DNA of 64,000 nucleotides from Cognatilysobacter tabacisoli (GCF_003586305.1 NZ_QXJI01000004.1:186001-250000), one strand, 5' to 3'. Counted from the stretch's first letter, positions 11,507-24,100 are shown. Made by a program: numbers and translations. Notes: generated by a model from the sequence alone, not told the origin.

Positions 11507-11890
11507 TCAGCGCCGGTAGACCCAGTGGCGCGAGGCGAGGAAGCCGAACAGGCCGAGCGCGAGCTCGACCGCCGGCTTCGCCGCCCAAGCCCACTTCAGG
11601 CCGAGGCGGTCGTCGATCTCGTGCATCGCCACCGTGCTCAGCGCGGTCGTCACGAGCCACATCGCGAGGAACCGTGCCGCTTGGCGCCGTCCGACCCGCG
11701 TGTCGTCGCCGGCGAACGTGATCCAGCCGTTGAGGGTGAAGCCGAGCAGCGCGCCGCTGATGCGGCCGGCGATGTTGGCCGCCTCGACCGGCGCGCCGGC
11801 GTAGCTGACCGCAACCATCACGCCCCAGTCGACCAGCCACTGCACCACGCCGATCGCCAGGTAGTGGCCCCCCTGCCGCGACAGGCTCAT
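11507..11890 (-). CDS. GtrA-family membrane protein
   Basis: 127 residues with four predicted membrane helices, matching the GtrA fold (GRISGALLGFTLNGWITFA is the usual core, ending in ASRHWVYRR). GtrA-family proteins are thought to flip or present polyprenyl-linked sugars in cell-envelope glycosylation. The start overlaps the stop of the upstream glycosyltransferase gene by four bases (ATGA), so the two are translationally coupled and likely act together. Confidence 0.88.
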   Translation of the reverse strand: MSLSRQGGHYLAIGVVQWLVDWGVMVAVSYAGAPVEAANIAGRISGALLGFTLNGWITFAGDDTRVGRRQAARFLAMWLVTTALSTVAMHEIDDRLGLKWAWAAKPAVELALGLFGFLASRHWVYRR

Positions 11891-13914
11891 TCCGCGCGCT
11901 CCGCAGGCAGGCGCCACCACTCGGCCTCGCCGACCGTGCGGACGCGGCGGGCGCCGGCGAGCGCGAGCGCGCTGCGCTGCGCGGGGGTCAACTCCGCGGG
12001 CCGCACGATCAGCGCCGCGATCGCGTTCGCCCGCCACGCCGCAACCCACGCCGCGCCGCTGGCGTCGCCGTCGGCGGCCACGCGGATCGCCTCCCAGCGC
12101 GGGTCGTACCACGCCGTCGTGCGGCCGCCCGTGCCGAGCTCGGCGTAGGCCGGGTTCGACGCCGACAGCACGAGCACGCGGCCGTTCGCGTCGCCGACGG
12201 CGCGCGCCTGGGCGATCAGCACGCGCTCGGGGACGTAGCGCGCCAGCAGCGGCGCGTCGCGGCCGAGCGCGCCGACGCTGCGCTTGACCGCCCCGGTGTG
12301 CAGCATCCACTGCGCGTTGCCCTGGTGCGCCAGGTTCACGAAGCACACCGCGATCAGCAGCCACGCGCCGGCGCGCGGCGACAGCCGCGCCTGCACCGCC
12401 AGCGCGAGCGCCGGCAGCAGCAGCACGAGCCCGGGGTAGGCGTAGCGCGCGTACTGCAGGCCGGCCAGTGGGATCGCCATCGCCGCGATCGCGCACGCGG
12501 CGAGCGCGCGGCTGCGCCGGTCGGACAGCGCCAGCAGTGCGGAGCCGGCCAGCGCGATGAGTACGAAGCCGAAGCCGCCGTCCCAGCCTTCGAGGTACTG
12601 CGACGTGTCGAACGTCATCCGCCACGGCAGCAGCGCATCGAATCCGGCACGCCAGCGCGCGTCGTCGAAATCGACCGGCGCGAAGAACGGCGAACGGAAC
12701 GTGCCGTTGAACAGCGGCAGCACCGGGTTGCCGGCGACCGCCCACGCGTACGTGTAGCTCGACCCGGCGACCACGACCGCAAGCGGCGCTGCCAGCGCCA
12801 ACGCGACCGGTGCCCGCAGGAAGTCCGCGCGGTGCCGCCAGGCCGCCCACGCCAGCAGGGGCAGTGCCGCTGCCGCGTGCACGAGCTTCAGCCCGAGCAG
12901 CAGTCCGAACAGCAACGCGCCCAGCCACAGGCAGCGCTGCGGTCGAGCATCGGGGCGCTCCGACACCAGCACGGCCAGCCACAGCGTCGCCGCGGTGGCC
13001 GCGGTCTCGGTCTGCATGCCGGCCTGCAGCGCCGCCGTCAGCGGCAGCGACGCGAACAGCGCTATCGGCGCCCAGCGCATCGCGCCGGTCACGCCGATTG
13101 CGGTCGCCAGCCGCCACAGCGCCGCGCACGACAGCAGCAGCCAGGCCACGTTGAGCGGCCCGCGCGCCTCCGTGCGGGCGAGCACCTGGGCCACGCCGTG
13201 CAGCGCGTCGCTCGCCCATGCGGCCAGCGCCCACACCTGCGGCGACGGATCGAGTGCGTAGCGGCCGTCGCGCATCAGCTGCCACGGCAGGGCGAGGTGG
13301 TAGGCGACGTCGTCGTACTGCATCGTCGGCAGCCACGCGCCGGCCGACGCCAGCCCGGCCAGCGTCACCGCCCCCGCGGCCGCACGCGGGGAGGCCGCGA
13401 CGGCCTCGCGCCACGCCTGGCGCAGCGTGCCGACCTGCGTCCACAGCGCCTGTCGACGCCACGCCACCAGCGCGAGCAGCACCGGCGCGTATAGCCACAG
13501 CCGGTGGACCGGCAGCGGCAGCAGCCAGCCGACCGCGCCGGCGATCACCGCCAGCCCGGCGACCGCGCCCGCCAACGAGCGCTGCGGCCCGGTGAGCGCC
13601 GTGCCGATCGCCGCGGCGGCCCCGAGCAGCAGCGCGACCGCCAGCACCGGCAGCGGTCCCCACATCGCCACCAGCGCGATCAGCCACACCGCCGCGAGCG
13701 CGCTCGCCCACGGCATCCCGCGCCAGCGCACCAGCGGCCACGCCAGCAGCGCGACCAGTGCCGCAAGCGCCAGCGATTCGCCGAAGCGGCCCCACGGCAG
13801 CACCGACCACATGCGATGGGCGATCCAGCCGGCCGCGCACGCGATCGCGCCCGCCCACAGAAGCCAGGCGTGCAATGAACGAGGGGCGGGTGGTGCAGCG
13901 GCGGAATTCGGCAC
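11887..13914 (-). CDS. Membrane glycosyltransferase (GT39/PMT-like, polytopic)
   Basis: 675 residues with at least ten hydrophobic segments. The first outer loop contains MQYDDVAYHLALPW, resembling the acidic motif of polyprenyl-phosphate-sugar-dependent GT-C transferases such as GT39. The rest is Leu/Ala/Trp-rich membrane protein with a C-terminal soluble domain ending in WWRLPAERAE. It shares a 4-base overlap with the GtrA gene downstream, so the pair probably modifies lipid A, a polysaccharide or a protein with a sugar. The substrate cannot be told from sequence. Transcribed divergently from glmU. Confidence 0.75.
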   Translation of the reverse strand: MPNSAAAPPAPRSLHAWLLWAGAIACAAGWIAHRMWSVLPWGRFGESLALAALVALLAWPLVRWRGMPWASALAAVWLIALVAMWGPLPVLAVALLLGAAAAIGTALTGPQRSLAGAVAGLAVIAGAVGWLLPLPVHRLWLYAPVLLALVAWRRQALWTQVGTLRQAWREAVAASPRAAAGAVTLAGLASAGAWLPTMQYDDVAYHLALPWQLMRDGRYALDPSPQVWALAAWASDALHGVAQVLARTEARGPLNVAWLLLSCAALWRLATAIGVTGAMRWAPIALFASLPLTAALQAGMQTETAATAATLWLAVLVSERPDARPQRCLWLGALLFGLLLGLKLVHAAAALPLLAWAAWRHRADFLRAPVALALAAPLAVVVAGSSYTYAWAVAGNPVLPLFNGTFRSPFFAPVDFDDARWRAGFDALLPWRMTFDTSQYLEGWDGGFGFVLIALAGSALLALSDRRSRALAACAIAAMAIPLAGLQYARYAYPGLVLLLPALALAVQARLSPRAGAWLLIAVCFVNLAHQGNAQWMLHTGAVKRSVGALGRDAPLLARYVPERVLIAQARAVGDANGRVLVLSASNPAYAELGTGGRTTAWYDPRWEAIRVAADGDASGAAWVAAWRANAIAALIVRPAELTPAQRSALALAGARRVRTVGEAEWWRLPAERAE

Positions 13915-13942
13915 CGCGGAATCCTACCAGCGCGTCCACGGC

Positions 13943-13948
13943 TAGAAT
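13943..13948 (+). promoter_or_regulatory. -10 element TAGAAT before glmU
   Basis: GGCTAGAATCC, 42 bases before the glmU ATG. The same GCTAGAAT string occurs 41 bases before glmS and 49 bases before the ampE-like gene, suggesting a recurrent -10 form in this genome. No convincing -35 is visible. Confidence 0.45.
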
Positions 13949-13984
13949 CCGATACTCGCTCGCCCACGCACCTCTGGAGCCCGC

Positions 13985-15355
13985 ATGGCCGCACCGCTGC
14001 ACGTCGTCATCCTCGCCGCGGGCGAGGGCAAGCGCATGAAGTCCGCGGTGCCGAAGGTGCTGCAGAAGATCGCCGGCAGGCCGATGCTCGGCCACGTCAT
14101 CGACACCGCCCGCTCCCTGGCGCCGGCCGGCATCCACATCGTCTACGGCCACGGCGGTGACGACGTGCGCGCGGCGTTCGCCGACCAGACCGACCTGCAC
14201 TGGGCCGAGCAGGCCGAGCGCCTGGGCACGGGCCACGCGGTGCAGCAGGCGATCCCCGGCGTGCCGCCGGACGCGCGCGTGCTGGTGCTGTACGGCGACG
14301 TGCCGCTGATCGCCGCGCCGACGCTGCAGCGCCTGCTCGAGGCCCCCGGCCGGCTCGCGGTGCTGGTGGCGGACCTGGCCAATCCGACCGGCTACGGGCG
14401 CATCGTGCGCGATGCCGAGGGCCGCGTCGGCAGGATCGTCGAACACAAGGACGCCACCGACGAGCAGCGCGAGATCCGCACCGTCAACACCGGCATCCTC
14501 GTCGCCGACGGGGAGCCGCTGCGCCGCTGGCTGCAGCACCTGGGCAACGACAACGCGCAGGGCGAGTACTACCTGACCGACGTGTTCGCCGCCGCGGCCG
14601 AGGAGTTCAACGCGGCCGAGATGGTGCACGTGTTCGAGCCGATGGAGGTCGAAGGCGCCAATGACGCATGGCAGCTGGCGCAGCTCGAGCGCGCGTTCCA
14701 GCTGCGCGCCGCGCGCGTGCTGTGCCTGCAGGGCGCACGGCTGGCCGATCCGGCGCGCTTCGACCAGCGCGGTCGCGTGACCGTCGGCCACGACGTCGAG
14801 ATCGACGTCGACGTGGTGCTCGAGGGCGAGGTCGACCTCGCCGACGGCGTGCGGATCGGCCCGTTCTGCCGGCTCAAGGACGTCCGGCTCGGCCCGGGCA
14901 CCGAGGTGCGCGCGCACTGCGACCTCGACGGCGTCGTGGTCGAGGGCGCCGCGCAGATCGGGCCGTTCGCGCGGCTGCGGCCGGGCACGGTGCTGGCCGA
15001 CGGCGTGCACATCGGCAACTTCGTCGAGACCAAGAACGCGCGGCTGGGCGTGACCAGCAAGGCCAACCACCTCAGCTACCTCGGCGATGCGCTGATCGGC
15101 GCGGGCGTCAACGTCGGCGCCGGCACGATCACCTGCAACTACGACGGCGCCAACAAGTCGACCACGACGATCGAGGACGGCGCGTTCATCGGCTCGAACT
15201 CCTCGCTGGTGGCCCCGGTGACGGTCGGACGCGATGCGACGATCGCCGCCGGCACGGTGCTGACCCGGCCGGCGCCTCCCGGCCAGCTGACCGTGGCGCG
15301 CGTGCGCCAGAGCACCGTCGAGGGCTGGCAGCGGCCGCAGAAGAAGCCGCGCTGA
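13985..15355 (+). CDS. glmU: Bifunctional UDP-GlcNAc pyrophosphorylase / GlcN-1-P acetyltransferase
   Basis: 456 residues. Makes UDP-GlcNAc for peptidoglycan and LPS from GlcN-1-P, acetyl-CoA and UTP. The N-terminal nucleotidyltransferase begins with [15 protein letters not shown] and contains YGDVPLI and NTGILVADG. The C-terminal half is a left-handed beta-helix of hexapeptide repeats with the conserved [20 protein letters not shown] and [16 protein letters not shown] acetyl-CoA region. It is followed by glmS, the enzyme two steps earlier in the same pathway. Confidence 0.97.
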   Translation: MAAPLHVVILAAGEGKRMKSAVPKVLQKIAGRPMLGHVIDTARSLAPAGIHIVYGHGGDDVRAAFADQTDLHWAEQAERLGTGHAVQQAIPGVPPDARVLVLYGDVPLIAAPTLQRLLEAPGRLAVLVADLANPTGYGRIVRDAEGRVGRIVEHKDATDEQREIRTVNTGILVADGEPLRRWLQHLGNDNAQGEYYLTDVFAAAAEEFNAAEMVHVFEPMEVEGANDAWQLAQLERAFQLRAARVLCLQGARLADPARFDQRGRVTVGHDVEIDVDVVLEGEVDLADGVRIGPFCRLKDVRLGPGTEVRAHCDLDGVVVEGAAQIGPFARLRPGTVLADGVHIGNFVETKNARLGVTSKANHLSYLGDALIGAGVNVGAGTITCNYDGANKSTTTIEDGAFIGSNSSLVAPVTVGRDATIAAGTVLTRPAPPGQLTVARVRQSTVEGWQRPQKKPR

Positions 15356-15425
15356 CGCCTCCCTGCGCAACCCGGTGTTGCCCGATCCGCGACGAATTCC
15401 GACCGGTCCGGGCCGCCCGCGTCGC

Positions 15426-15431
15426 TAGAAT
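15426..15431 (+). promoter_or_regulatory. -10 element TAGAAT before glmS
   Basis: GTCGCTAGAATGC, 41 bases before the glmS ATG, in the 111-base gap after glmU; it suggests glmS has its own promoter as well as any read-through. Confidence 0.45.
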
Positions 15432-15466
15432 GCGTGTTGAGATCCAGACAAGCAGGAAGGAATCCC

Positions 15467-17311
<1,845 letters not shown>

Positions 17312-17332
17312 CACCGTCACCGCGTCGCCATC

Positions 17333-17360
17333 AAAAAACCCGGCTTCGGCCGGGTTTTTC
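17333..17360. terminator. Bidirectional terminator after glmS
   Basis: AAAAACCCGGC-TTCG-GCCGGGTTTTT: 11-bp stem with UUCG-type loop and A/T tracts on both sides. Serves glmS and the convergent tfoX-like gene. Confidence 0.93.
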
Positions 17361-17384
17361 GTTGAGCGCGGCCGACGACGCGGA

Positions 17385-17768
17385 TCAGTCGTCGGTGGAG
17401 TCGAACAGGCCCGCGCCGGCGTCGTGCGCGTCGCCCGCGGTCTCTTCCATCATCATCGTCGTGTGCACCGGGGCGGCGGCGGGACGGTAGCGTGGCGGCG
17501 GCAGCTGGGCGATCGCGGCCTCGGCCGCGGCGACGAGTTCGACCCGGCGCGCGTCGGGGATCTCCTGCCAGTGGCAGTCGAGCAGCGCGCCCTCGATCGC
17601 GTACAGCAGGTTCATCGTCGGCTTGAAGCCCGCCCGCTTGACCCGCATGAACGCCTCGATCGCGCCGACGGCCTCGACGTCGGCGCGCGTGCGCAGGCCG
17701 ACCTGGCGCAGCCAGGCGGCGCTCTTCGGCCCGATGTTGCGCATCTTGTTGTCGGCGTCGGCGCTCAT
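17385..17768 (-). CDS. TfoX C-terminal-domain protein
   Basis: 127 residues. MRNIGPKSAAWLRQVGLRTRAD, EAFMRVKRAGFKPTMNLLYAIEGALL matches the TfoX/Sxy C-terminal helix-hairpin-helix-like domain, here without the N-terminal domain that acts in competence control. An acidic tail of about 45 residues, low in structure, follows. The start overlaps the stop of the upstream fRMsr gene by four bases. A DNA- or RNA-binding role is likely by family, but not proven for stand-alone versions. Confidence 0.82.
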   Translation of the reverse strand: MSADADNKMRNIGPKSAAWLRQVGLRTRADVEAVGAIEAFMRVKRAGFKPTMNLLYAIEGALLDCHWQEIPDARRVELVAAAEAAIAQLPPPRYRPAAAPVHTTMMMEETAGDAHDAGAGLFDSTDD

Positions 17769-18250
17769 GCCAGGGACTCCACGAACACGCGAGCGACGGC
17801 CTCGAGCCCGGCCTGGTCGTCCGCATCGAAGCGGTCGTGCTTCGGGCTGTCGAGATCGAACACGCCGACCAGCGACCCGTCAGCCCCCACCAGCGGCACG
17901 ACCAGCTCGGAGTTCGACGCCGAGTCGCAGGCGATATGCCCGGGGAACGCGTGCACGTCGGCGATCCGCTGGGTCTGGCGGGTGCGCGCCGCGGCGCCGC
18001 ACACGCCCTTGTCGAGCGGGATGCGCACGCACGCCGGCAAACCCTGGAACGGGCCGACGACGAGCTCGGTGCCGTCGAAGAAATAGAAGCCGGCCCAGTT
18101 GAGGTCGGGCAGGGCGCTGTAGACGAGCGCCGACAGGTTGGCGGCATTGGCGACGCGATCGCGCTCGCCGGCGACAAGCGCGCGGGCCTGGTCGATCAGC
18201 TGGGCGTACTGGTCCGGCTTGGCGCCGGCGAGGGTCTGGGCGGCAAACAT
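17765..18250 (-). CDS. msrC: GAF-domain free methionine-(R)-sulfoxide reductase
   Basis: 161 residues, a single GAF domain. The three cysteines used by E. coli YebR/fRMsr (84, 94, 118) are all present here as C74, C84 and C108 with identical spacing, in LPACVRIPLDKGVCG and HIACDS. The conserved substrate-pocket residues NWAGFYFFDG and VFDLDSP are also there. It repairs free oxidised methionine using thioredoxin. Upstream member of a two-gene operon with the TfoX-C gene. Confidence 0.9.
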   Translation of the reverse strand: MFAAQTLAGAKPDQYAQLIDQARALVAGERDRVANAANLSALVYSALPDLNWAGFYFFDGTELVVGPFQGLPACVRIPLDKGVCGAAARTRQTQRIADVHAFPGHIACDSASNSELVVPLVGADGSLVGVFDLDSPKHDRFDADDQAGLEAVARVFVESLA

Positions 18251-18309
18251 GGCGCGAGTGTAGCCCCTCGGGCAGTACCATGCCCGCCAGTCACCCGACG
18301 AAGCCCGCC

Positions 18310-19071
18310 ATGCGCGCCGACCCCGCCCCCGTCGTCAACGGCTTCCGCCAGCGCGGCCACCAGGTCACGCGGCTGGAGACCTTCGTCGATGCCGCGTTCG
18401 CGTTCTCGCTGACGATGCTGGTGATCATGCACGGCCAGCTGCCCGACACGATCGACGAGCTGCGGATGGGACTGCGGCGCGTGCCGACGTTCGCCGCCTG
18501 CTTCGTGCTGCTGATGGTGTTCTGGGCGGCGCACAACCGCTGGAGCCGACGCTTCGGCCTCGACGATGCGCGCTCGACGGTGCTCAGCCTCGCGCTGGTG
18601 CTGGTGGTGATGGTCTACGTGTACCCGCTGCGCATGGTCATCTCCAGCGCGCTGCACGCGATGACCGGCGGCTGGGTTCCGAGCGAGCTGGGCATCGACA
18701 CCACGCGCGGCATCGCGCTGTTGAACCGCGACCTGCAGACGGCGTTCATGGTCTACGCGGTCGGCTTTGGCCTGCTGTCGTGGCTGATCTGGCAGCTCAA
18801 CGCGCACGCGCTGCGCCGCGCCGACGTGCTGGGCCTGAGCGAGCACGAACGCTACGAGACCCGCACCGACCTCGGCCTGCACGTGATCCTGGCCGCGAGC
18901 GCGGCGATCAGCCTGGTGCTCAGCCTGCTCGCGCTGGCGTGGCCGTGGGCGACGCTGCGCGGGCTGGTCATGACGCTGCCGGTGTGGGTCTACGCGGCGC
19001 TGTCCGGGGTTATGCCGTGGTACGCGATGCGCCGCGGACGCCGCTCGCCCGCGCGGCTGCCGGAGCGCTGA
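18310..19071 (+). CDS. TMEM175-like integral membrane protein
   Basis: About 253 residues with six hydrophobic segments. The N-terminal RLETFVDAAFAFSLTMLVI resembles the TMEM175/DUF1211 signature (RxxxFxDAxxAxxxTLLVL), a family that includes lysosomal and bacterial K+-permeable channels. Bacterial members usually have one or two copies of a 6-helix unit; this has one. An in-frame ATG at 18280 is possible, but it sits close to what looks like promoter sequence, so I prefer 18310; neither has a clear ribosome-binding site. Divergent from msrC. Ion selectivity is not known. Confidence 0.7.
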   Translation: MRADPAPVVNGFRQRGHQVTRLETFVDAAFAFSLTMLVIMHGQLPDTIDELRMGLRRVPTFAACFVLLMVFWAAHNRWSRRFGLDDARSTVLSLALVLVVMVYVYPLRMVISSALHAMTGGWVPSELGIDTTRGIALLNRDLQTAFMVYAVGFGLLSWLIWQLNAHALRRADVLGLSEHERYETRTDLGLHVILAASAAISLVLSLLALAWPWATLRGLVMTLPVWVYAALSGVMPWYAMRRGRRSPARLPER

Positions 19072-19074
19072 CCG

Positions 19075-19758
19075 ATGGCGTCGGTTTACGTCACCGGCAC
19101 CGACACCGGCGTCGGCAAGTCGGTCGCCAGCGCCGCGCTGCTGCACGCGCTGCGGCGCGATGGCCTGCACGCGGTCGGCATGAAGCCGGTCGCCAGCGGC
19201 TGCGAGGTGACCGACGACGGCCTGCGCAACGAGGATGCATTGGCGCTGCAGGCCGCCAGCAGCGCGCCGCAGCCCGCCTATGCCGACGTCAATCCGTTCG
19301 CGCTGCCGGCACCGCTGGCGCCGGAGCTGGCCGCGGCGGACGTCGGCGTGACGCTGTCGCTGGACCCGATCCTCGCGGCCTACGCGCGCCTGGCCGCGCG
19401 CGCCGATGCGGTCGTGGTCGAGGGCGTCGGCGGCTGGGCCGCGCCGCTGTCGGCCACGCTGGACCAGCTCGACCTGGTCCGCGCGCTCGACCTGCCGGTC
19501 GTGCTGGTCGTCGGCCTGCGGCTGGGCTGCATCAACCACGCGCGGCTGACCGCGCGGGCGCTGGCCGCCGACGGCGCGCGGCTGGTCGGCTGGATCGCGA
19601 ACGAGGTCGACCCGGCGATGGCCCGCATCGACGACAACGTGCGGATGCTCGAAGCGCGGCTGCCCGTGCCGTGCTGGGGCCGCTTGCCCCATGCCCCGGC
19701 CGCGGACCCGCGGGAACAGGCGGCGCACCTGCACCCCCGCTGGCCCGCGCCGCGGTGA
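19075..19758 (+). CDS. bioD: Dethiobiotin synthetase
   Basis: 227 residues, standard length. ATP-dependent ring closure of 7,8-diaminopelargonate to dethiobiotin in biotin synthesis. The P-loop TGTDTGVGKS (residues 7-16) is canonical, MKPVASGC holds the substrate lysine, and VVEGVGGWAAPL is the usual second loop. It starts three bases after the TMEM175-like gene. No other biotin gene is in the window. Confidence 0.95.
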   Translation: MASVYVTGTDTGVGKSVASAALLHALRRDGLHAVGMKPVASGCEVTDDGLRNEDALALQAASSAPQPAYADVNPFALPAPLAPELAAADVGVTLSLDPILAAYARLAARADAVVVEGVGGWAAPLSATLDQLDLVRALDLPVVLVVGLRLGCINHARLTARALAADGARLVGWIANEVDPAMARIDDNVRMLEARLPVPCWGRLPHAPAADPREQAAHLHPRWPAPR

Positions 19759-19965
19759 TCTAGCCGGGCGGCCGGCGTCGCCGTGCGCGACCGCGTCGCC
19801 GCCGCTGAGACGGGCGCCGCGCACCATGGCCTGGTGCACCGCTGCGGGTGTCACGAGGTTGACCGAAACCGGCGATTCGATTGACCCGGACTTCCGGCAG
19901 GGTCCGGGCTGCCCGCGGCGTCGGTAAACTCACCAGTTCAAGAAATGGATGACGAGGCTCCCCCC

Positions 19966-21147
19966 ATGCGTCGTACTGCATTGAAGTCGGGTCTGCTCGC
20001 CGTTGCCCTGGCCGGGCTGGTGGCGTGCGGTGGCAAGGAAGCCGGCGGCCCCGGCGGCGGCGCGGGCGGTCCCCCGGGCGGCATGCAGCTGCCGGTGGAG
20101 ACGGTCACGCTGAAGGCCGAGCCGCTCGACGCGGCGCTGCGCACGGTCGGCAGCCTGCGCGCAGACGAGTCGGTCGTGGTCAGGCCGGAAGTGGCCGGAC
20201 GCATCGACCGCATCGCCTTCACCGAGGGATCGCGCGTCTCCGCCGGCCAGGTCCTGTTCTCGCTCGACGACAGCATCGCCCGCGCCGCGCTCAACGAGGC
20301 GACCGCGAACCTCGAGAACAGCCGTCGCTCGGCCGCCCGCGCCGGCGAGCTCAGCAAGCAGAAGCTGATCGCCCAGTCCGACTTCGACACCGCGCGCGCC
20401 GCGCTCGGCGTCGACCAGGCCCGGGTGGAATCGGCCCGCGCCGCGCTGGCGAAGATGACGCTGCGCGCGCCGTTCTCGGGCCAGGTCGGACTGCGCAGCG
20501 TCAGCGTGGGCGAGTTCGTCAGCGTCGGCCAGGACCTGGTCACGCTGGTGCGGCTGGACCCGATCGAGGTCGATTTCGCCGTGCCCGAGGGCGCGCTGTC
20601 GATGATCCGGACCGGACAGAAGCTGCAGCTGACGGTCGACGCGTACCCGGGCCAGCCGTTCGGCGGCGACGTGGTCGCGATTGACCCGGTGGTCGACCCG
20701 AACAGCCGCAGCGCCAGGCTGCGCGCGCGCATCGCCAACCCGGACGGCCGGCTCAAGCCGGGCCAGTTCGCCCAGCTCCAGCTCGACACCGGCGGCAACC
20801 GCGCCGACGCGATCCTGGTGCCGGAACAGGCGCTGATGCAGCAGGGCGACACCCGCTACGTGTTCACCGTGGTCGACGGCAAGGCCAAGCGCACCGACAT
20901 CAAGACCGGCGTGCGCACGCCGGGCTTCGTGCAGGTGGTCGAGGGCCTGAAGGCCGGCGACGTGGTGATCACCGCCGGCCAGGCCAAGCCGATGATGGCC
21001 GACGGCGTGCCGGTGGTGTCGCTGCCGGCCGGCGGCGCCGGCGCCCAACCCGGTGCAGCACCGGCGGCAGCCGGCGGCGGCGACGCGGCCAGGAAGCCGG
21101 CGGCCGCGGCCGACGGCGCGAAGGAACAGCCCGCCAGCGGCGGCTAA
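19966..21147 (+). CDS. RND efflux periplasmic adaptor lipoprotein
   Basis: 393 residues. The signal sequence MRRTALKSGLLAVALAGLVACGG has a lipobox (LVAC), so the protein is probably anchored to the inner membrane by lipidation. The body has the membrane-fusion-protein plan: lipoyl-like half (VVRPEVAGRIDRIAFTEGSRV), alpha-helical hairpin with coiled coil, second lipoyl half (LRAPFSGQVGLRSVSVGEFV), beta-barrel and membrane-proximal domain. The C-terminus is a low-complexity Ala/Gly tail. An ATG seven codons upstream is possible, but the chosen start gives a normal lipoprotein signal. The pump gene follows 18 bases later. Confidence 0.9.
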   Translation: MRRTALKSGLLAVALAGLVACGGKEAGGPGGGAGGPPGGMQLPVETVTLKAEPLDAALRTVGSLRADESVVVRPEVAGRIDRIAFTEGSRVSAGQVLFSLDDSIARAALNEATANLENSRRSAARAGELSKQKLIAQSDFDTARAALGVDQARVESARAALAKMTLRAPFSGQVGLRSVSVGEFVSVGQDLVTLVRLDPIEVDFAVPEGALSMIRTGQKLQLTVDAYPGQPFGGDVVAIDPVVDPNSRSARLRARIANPDGRLKPGQFAQLQLDTGGNRADAILVPEQALMQQGDTRYVFTVVDGKAKRTDIKTGVRTPGFVQVVEGLKAGDVVITAGQAKPMMADGVPVVSLPAGGAGAQPGAAPAAAGGGDAARKPAAAADGAKEQPASGG

Positions 21148-21165
21148 CGGAAGGAAACCTCCCCC

Positions 21166-24100
21166 ATGGTCCTGTCCGACATCTCCATCCGTCGCCCGGT
21201 CTTCGCCTGGGTGATCAACATCGTCGTCGTGCTGATCGGCATCGTCGCGTACGACCGCCTGGCCGTGCGCCTGATCCCGAACGTCGACACGCCGGTCGTC
21301 ACCGTCAACACCAGCTACCCCGGCGCCAGCGCGCAGGTGATCGAATCGCAGATCACCCAGCCGATCGAGGACGCGCTGTCCGGCGTCGAGGGCATCGAGT
21401 ACATCTCGTCGGTCAGCCGCGAGCAGTCCAGCCAGGTCACGATCCGCTTCCGCCTCGACCGCGACCCCGACGGCGCGGCCAGCGACGTGCGCGACCGGGT
21501 CGGCCAGGCGCGCGACTTCCTGCCCGAGGAGGCCAACGAGCCGATCGTGCAGAAGCAGGAGGCCGACGCGCAGCCGATCATCTGGATGGCGTTCTCGTCC
21601 GACCGCCACAGCAAGACCGAGCTGGCCGACCTGGCCGACCGGCTGGTCAAGGACCGCGTGCAGACGATTCCCGGCGTCGCCCAGGCGCAGGTGTTCGGCG
21701 TGCGCTACGCGATGCGCGTGTGGCTGCAGCCGCAGCGGCTGGCCGGCTTCGGCCTGACCCCGGTCGACGTCGAGAACGCGCTGCGCGCGCAGAACGCCGA
21801 GATCCCGGCCGGCCGCGTCGAAGGCAGCGCGCGCGAGTTCACCGTGCTGTCGGAGACCGACCTGAAGACGCCGGCGGAGTTCGGCGAGGTGATCCTCGGC
21901 CAGTCCAACGGCTATCTGGTGCGGCTCAAGGACGTCGCCAAGGTCGAACTCGGATCGCAGGAAGACCGCTTCCGCGCGCGCTTCAACGGCGTCGACGCGG
22001 TGCCGCTGGGCGTGGTCAAGCAGGCCGTCGCCAACCCGCTGGAGATCTCGTCGGCGCTGAAGGCGATGATCCCGGAGATCCAGAAGACCCTGCCCGAGGG
22101 CGTCAAGGTCAACATCGCCTACGACTCGACGATCTTCATCGAGAAGTCGATCGAGGAGGTCTACAAGACCATCGCCGAGGCGGTGCTGCTGGTCGTGGTG
22201 GTGATCTTCCTGTTCCTGCGCAGCTGGCGCGCGACGCTGATCCCGCTGGTGACGATCCCGGTGTCGCTGATCGGCGCGTTCGCGCTGATGTACGCGTTCG
22301 GCTTCACGATCAACACGCTGACGCTGCTGGCGATGGTGCTGGCGATCGGCCTGGTTGTCGACGACGCGATCGTGATGCTCGAGAACATCTTCCGCCACGT
22401 CGAGGAAGGCATGCCGCCGTTCGAGGCGGCGCTGAAGGGCAGCAAGGAGATCGGCTTCGCGATCGTCGCGATGACGCTGACGCTGGTCGCGGTGTACGTG
22501 CCGCTGGCGTTCTCGACCGGCCGCACCGGCAAGCTGTTCGTCGAGTTCGCGCTGACGCTGGCCGGCGCGGTGCTGGTCTCGGGTTTCACCGCGCTGACCC
22601 TGTCGCCGATGATGTCGTCGAAGCTGCTGCGCCACGAGAAGAAGCACGGCCGGTTCTACGATGCCGGCGAGAAGGTGCTGCGCTGGATCGACGACACCTA
22701 CCGCCGCCTGCTGACGCTCGGCCTGCGCCTGCGCTGGGTCGTGGTCGGCGCCGGCGTGGCGATCTTCGCCGCCGCGCTCGGCCTGTTCACGCTGCTGCCG
22801 AACGAACTGGCGCCGCAGGAGGACCAGGGCCTGGTGATCGGCTTCGGCATCGCGCCGGAAGGCTCGACCGTCGACTACACCGACAAGTACGCGCGGCAGA
22901 TGGAAGGCATGTTCGCGCAGGTGCCGGAGGTCGACCGCTACTTCCAGATCGTCGGCTTCCCGTCGATCACGCAGACGATCGGCTTCGTCGGCCTCAAGGA
23001 CTGGGAAGAGCGCGACCGCAAGTCGCAGGACGTGCAGGGCGGGCTGTTCCCGCAGTTCATGGGCATCCCGGGGGTGATGGCGTTCCCGGTGCTGCCGCCG
23101 CCGCTCGGCCAAGAGGGGTTCGGCCAGCCGGTCAGCTTCGTCGTGCAGAGCACCGGCACGTGGGAAGAGCTCGGCGCCACGGTGCAGCAGCTCATGGCCA
23201 AGATGGCCGAGAACCCGCAGCTGACCAATCCGGACACCGACCTCAAGCTCGACAAGCCGCAGCTGACGATCGACGTCAACCGCGACAAGGTCGCCGACGT
23301 CGGCAGCAGCGTGGCCAACGTCGGCCGCACGCTCGAGTCGATGCTCGGCGGACGCAACGTGACCCGCTTCAAGATGGGCAGCGAGCAGTACGACGTGATC
23401 GTGCAGGTCGAGGACGCCGACCGCCGCACGCCGGGCGACCTGAGCAACATCTTCGTGCGCGCCGGTGACGGCCAGATGGTGCAGCTGTCGAACCTGGTCG
23501 ACGTCAAGGAGACGGTCGCGGCCAAGGAGCTCAACCACTTCAACAAGCTGCGCTCGGCGACGATCAGCGCGGGCCTCGCGCCCGGCTACTCGATGGGCGA
23601 GGCGCTGACGTGGATGGAGCAGGCGCTCGACGAAGTCGCGCCCGAGGCGCAGTACGACCTGTCGGGGCAGAGCCGCGAGTTTCGCGAGTCGTCCAGCGAC
23701 TTCGCGCTGATCTTCGGCCTCGCGCTGGTGTTCATCTTCCTGGTGCTGGCCGCGCAGTTCGAAAGCTGGATCGATCCGTTCGTGATCCTGCTGGCGGTGC
23801 CGCTCGCCGCGTTCGGCGCGTTCCTCGCGCTGAAGCTCACCGACGGCGGCAGCTGGAACATCTACTCGCAGATCGGCATCGTCACGCTGGTCGGACTGAT
23901 CGCCAAGCACGGCATCCTGATCGTCGAGTTCTCCAACCAGCTGCAGGAGCAGGGCCGGAGCAAGCTCGACGCGGTGATCGAAGCGTCGGCGCTGCGCCTG
24001 CGCCCGATCCTGATGACCACCGGCGCGATGGTGCTCGGCTCGCTGCCGCTGGCGATCGCCACCGGCGCCGGCGCCGAGGCGCGCAACCAGATCGGCTGGG

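Noticed and set aside
11507-15370. Minus-strand open frame of more than 1200 codons across glmU
   Set aside because: Only its last 127 codons (GtrA) are real; the rest is antisense to glmU and out of frame with the glycosyltransferase.
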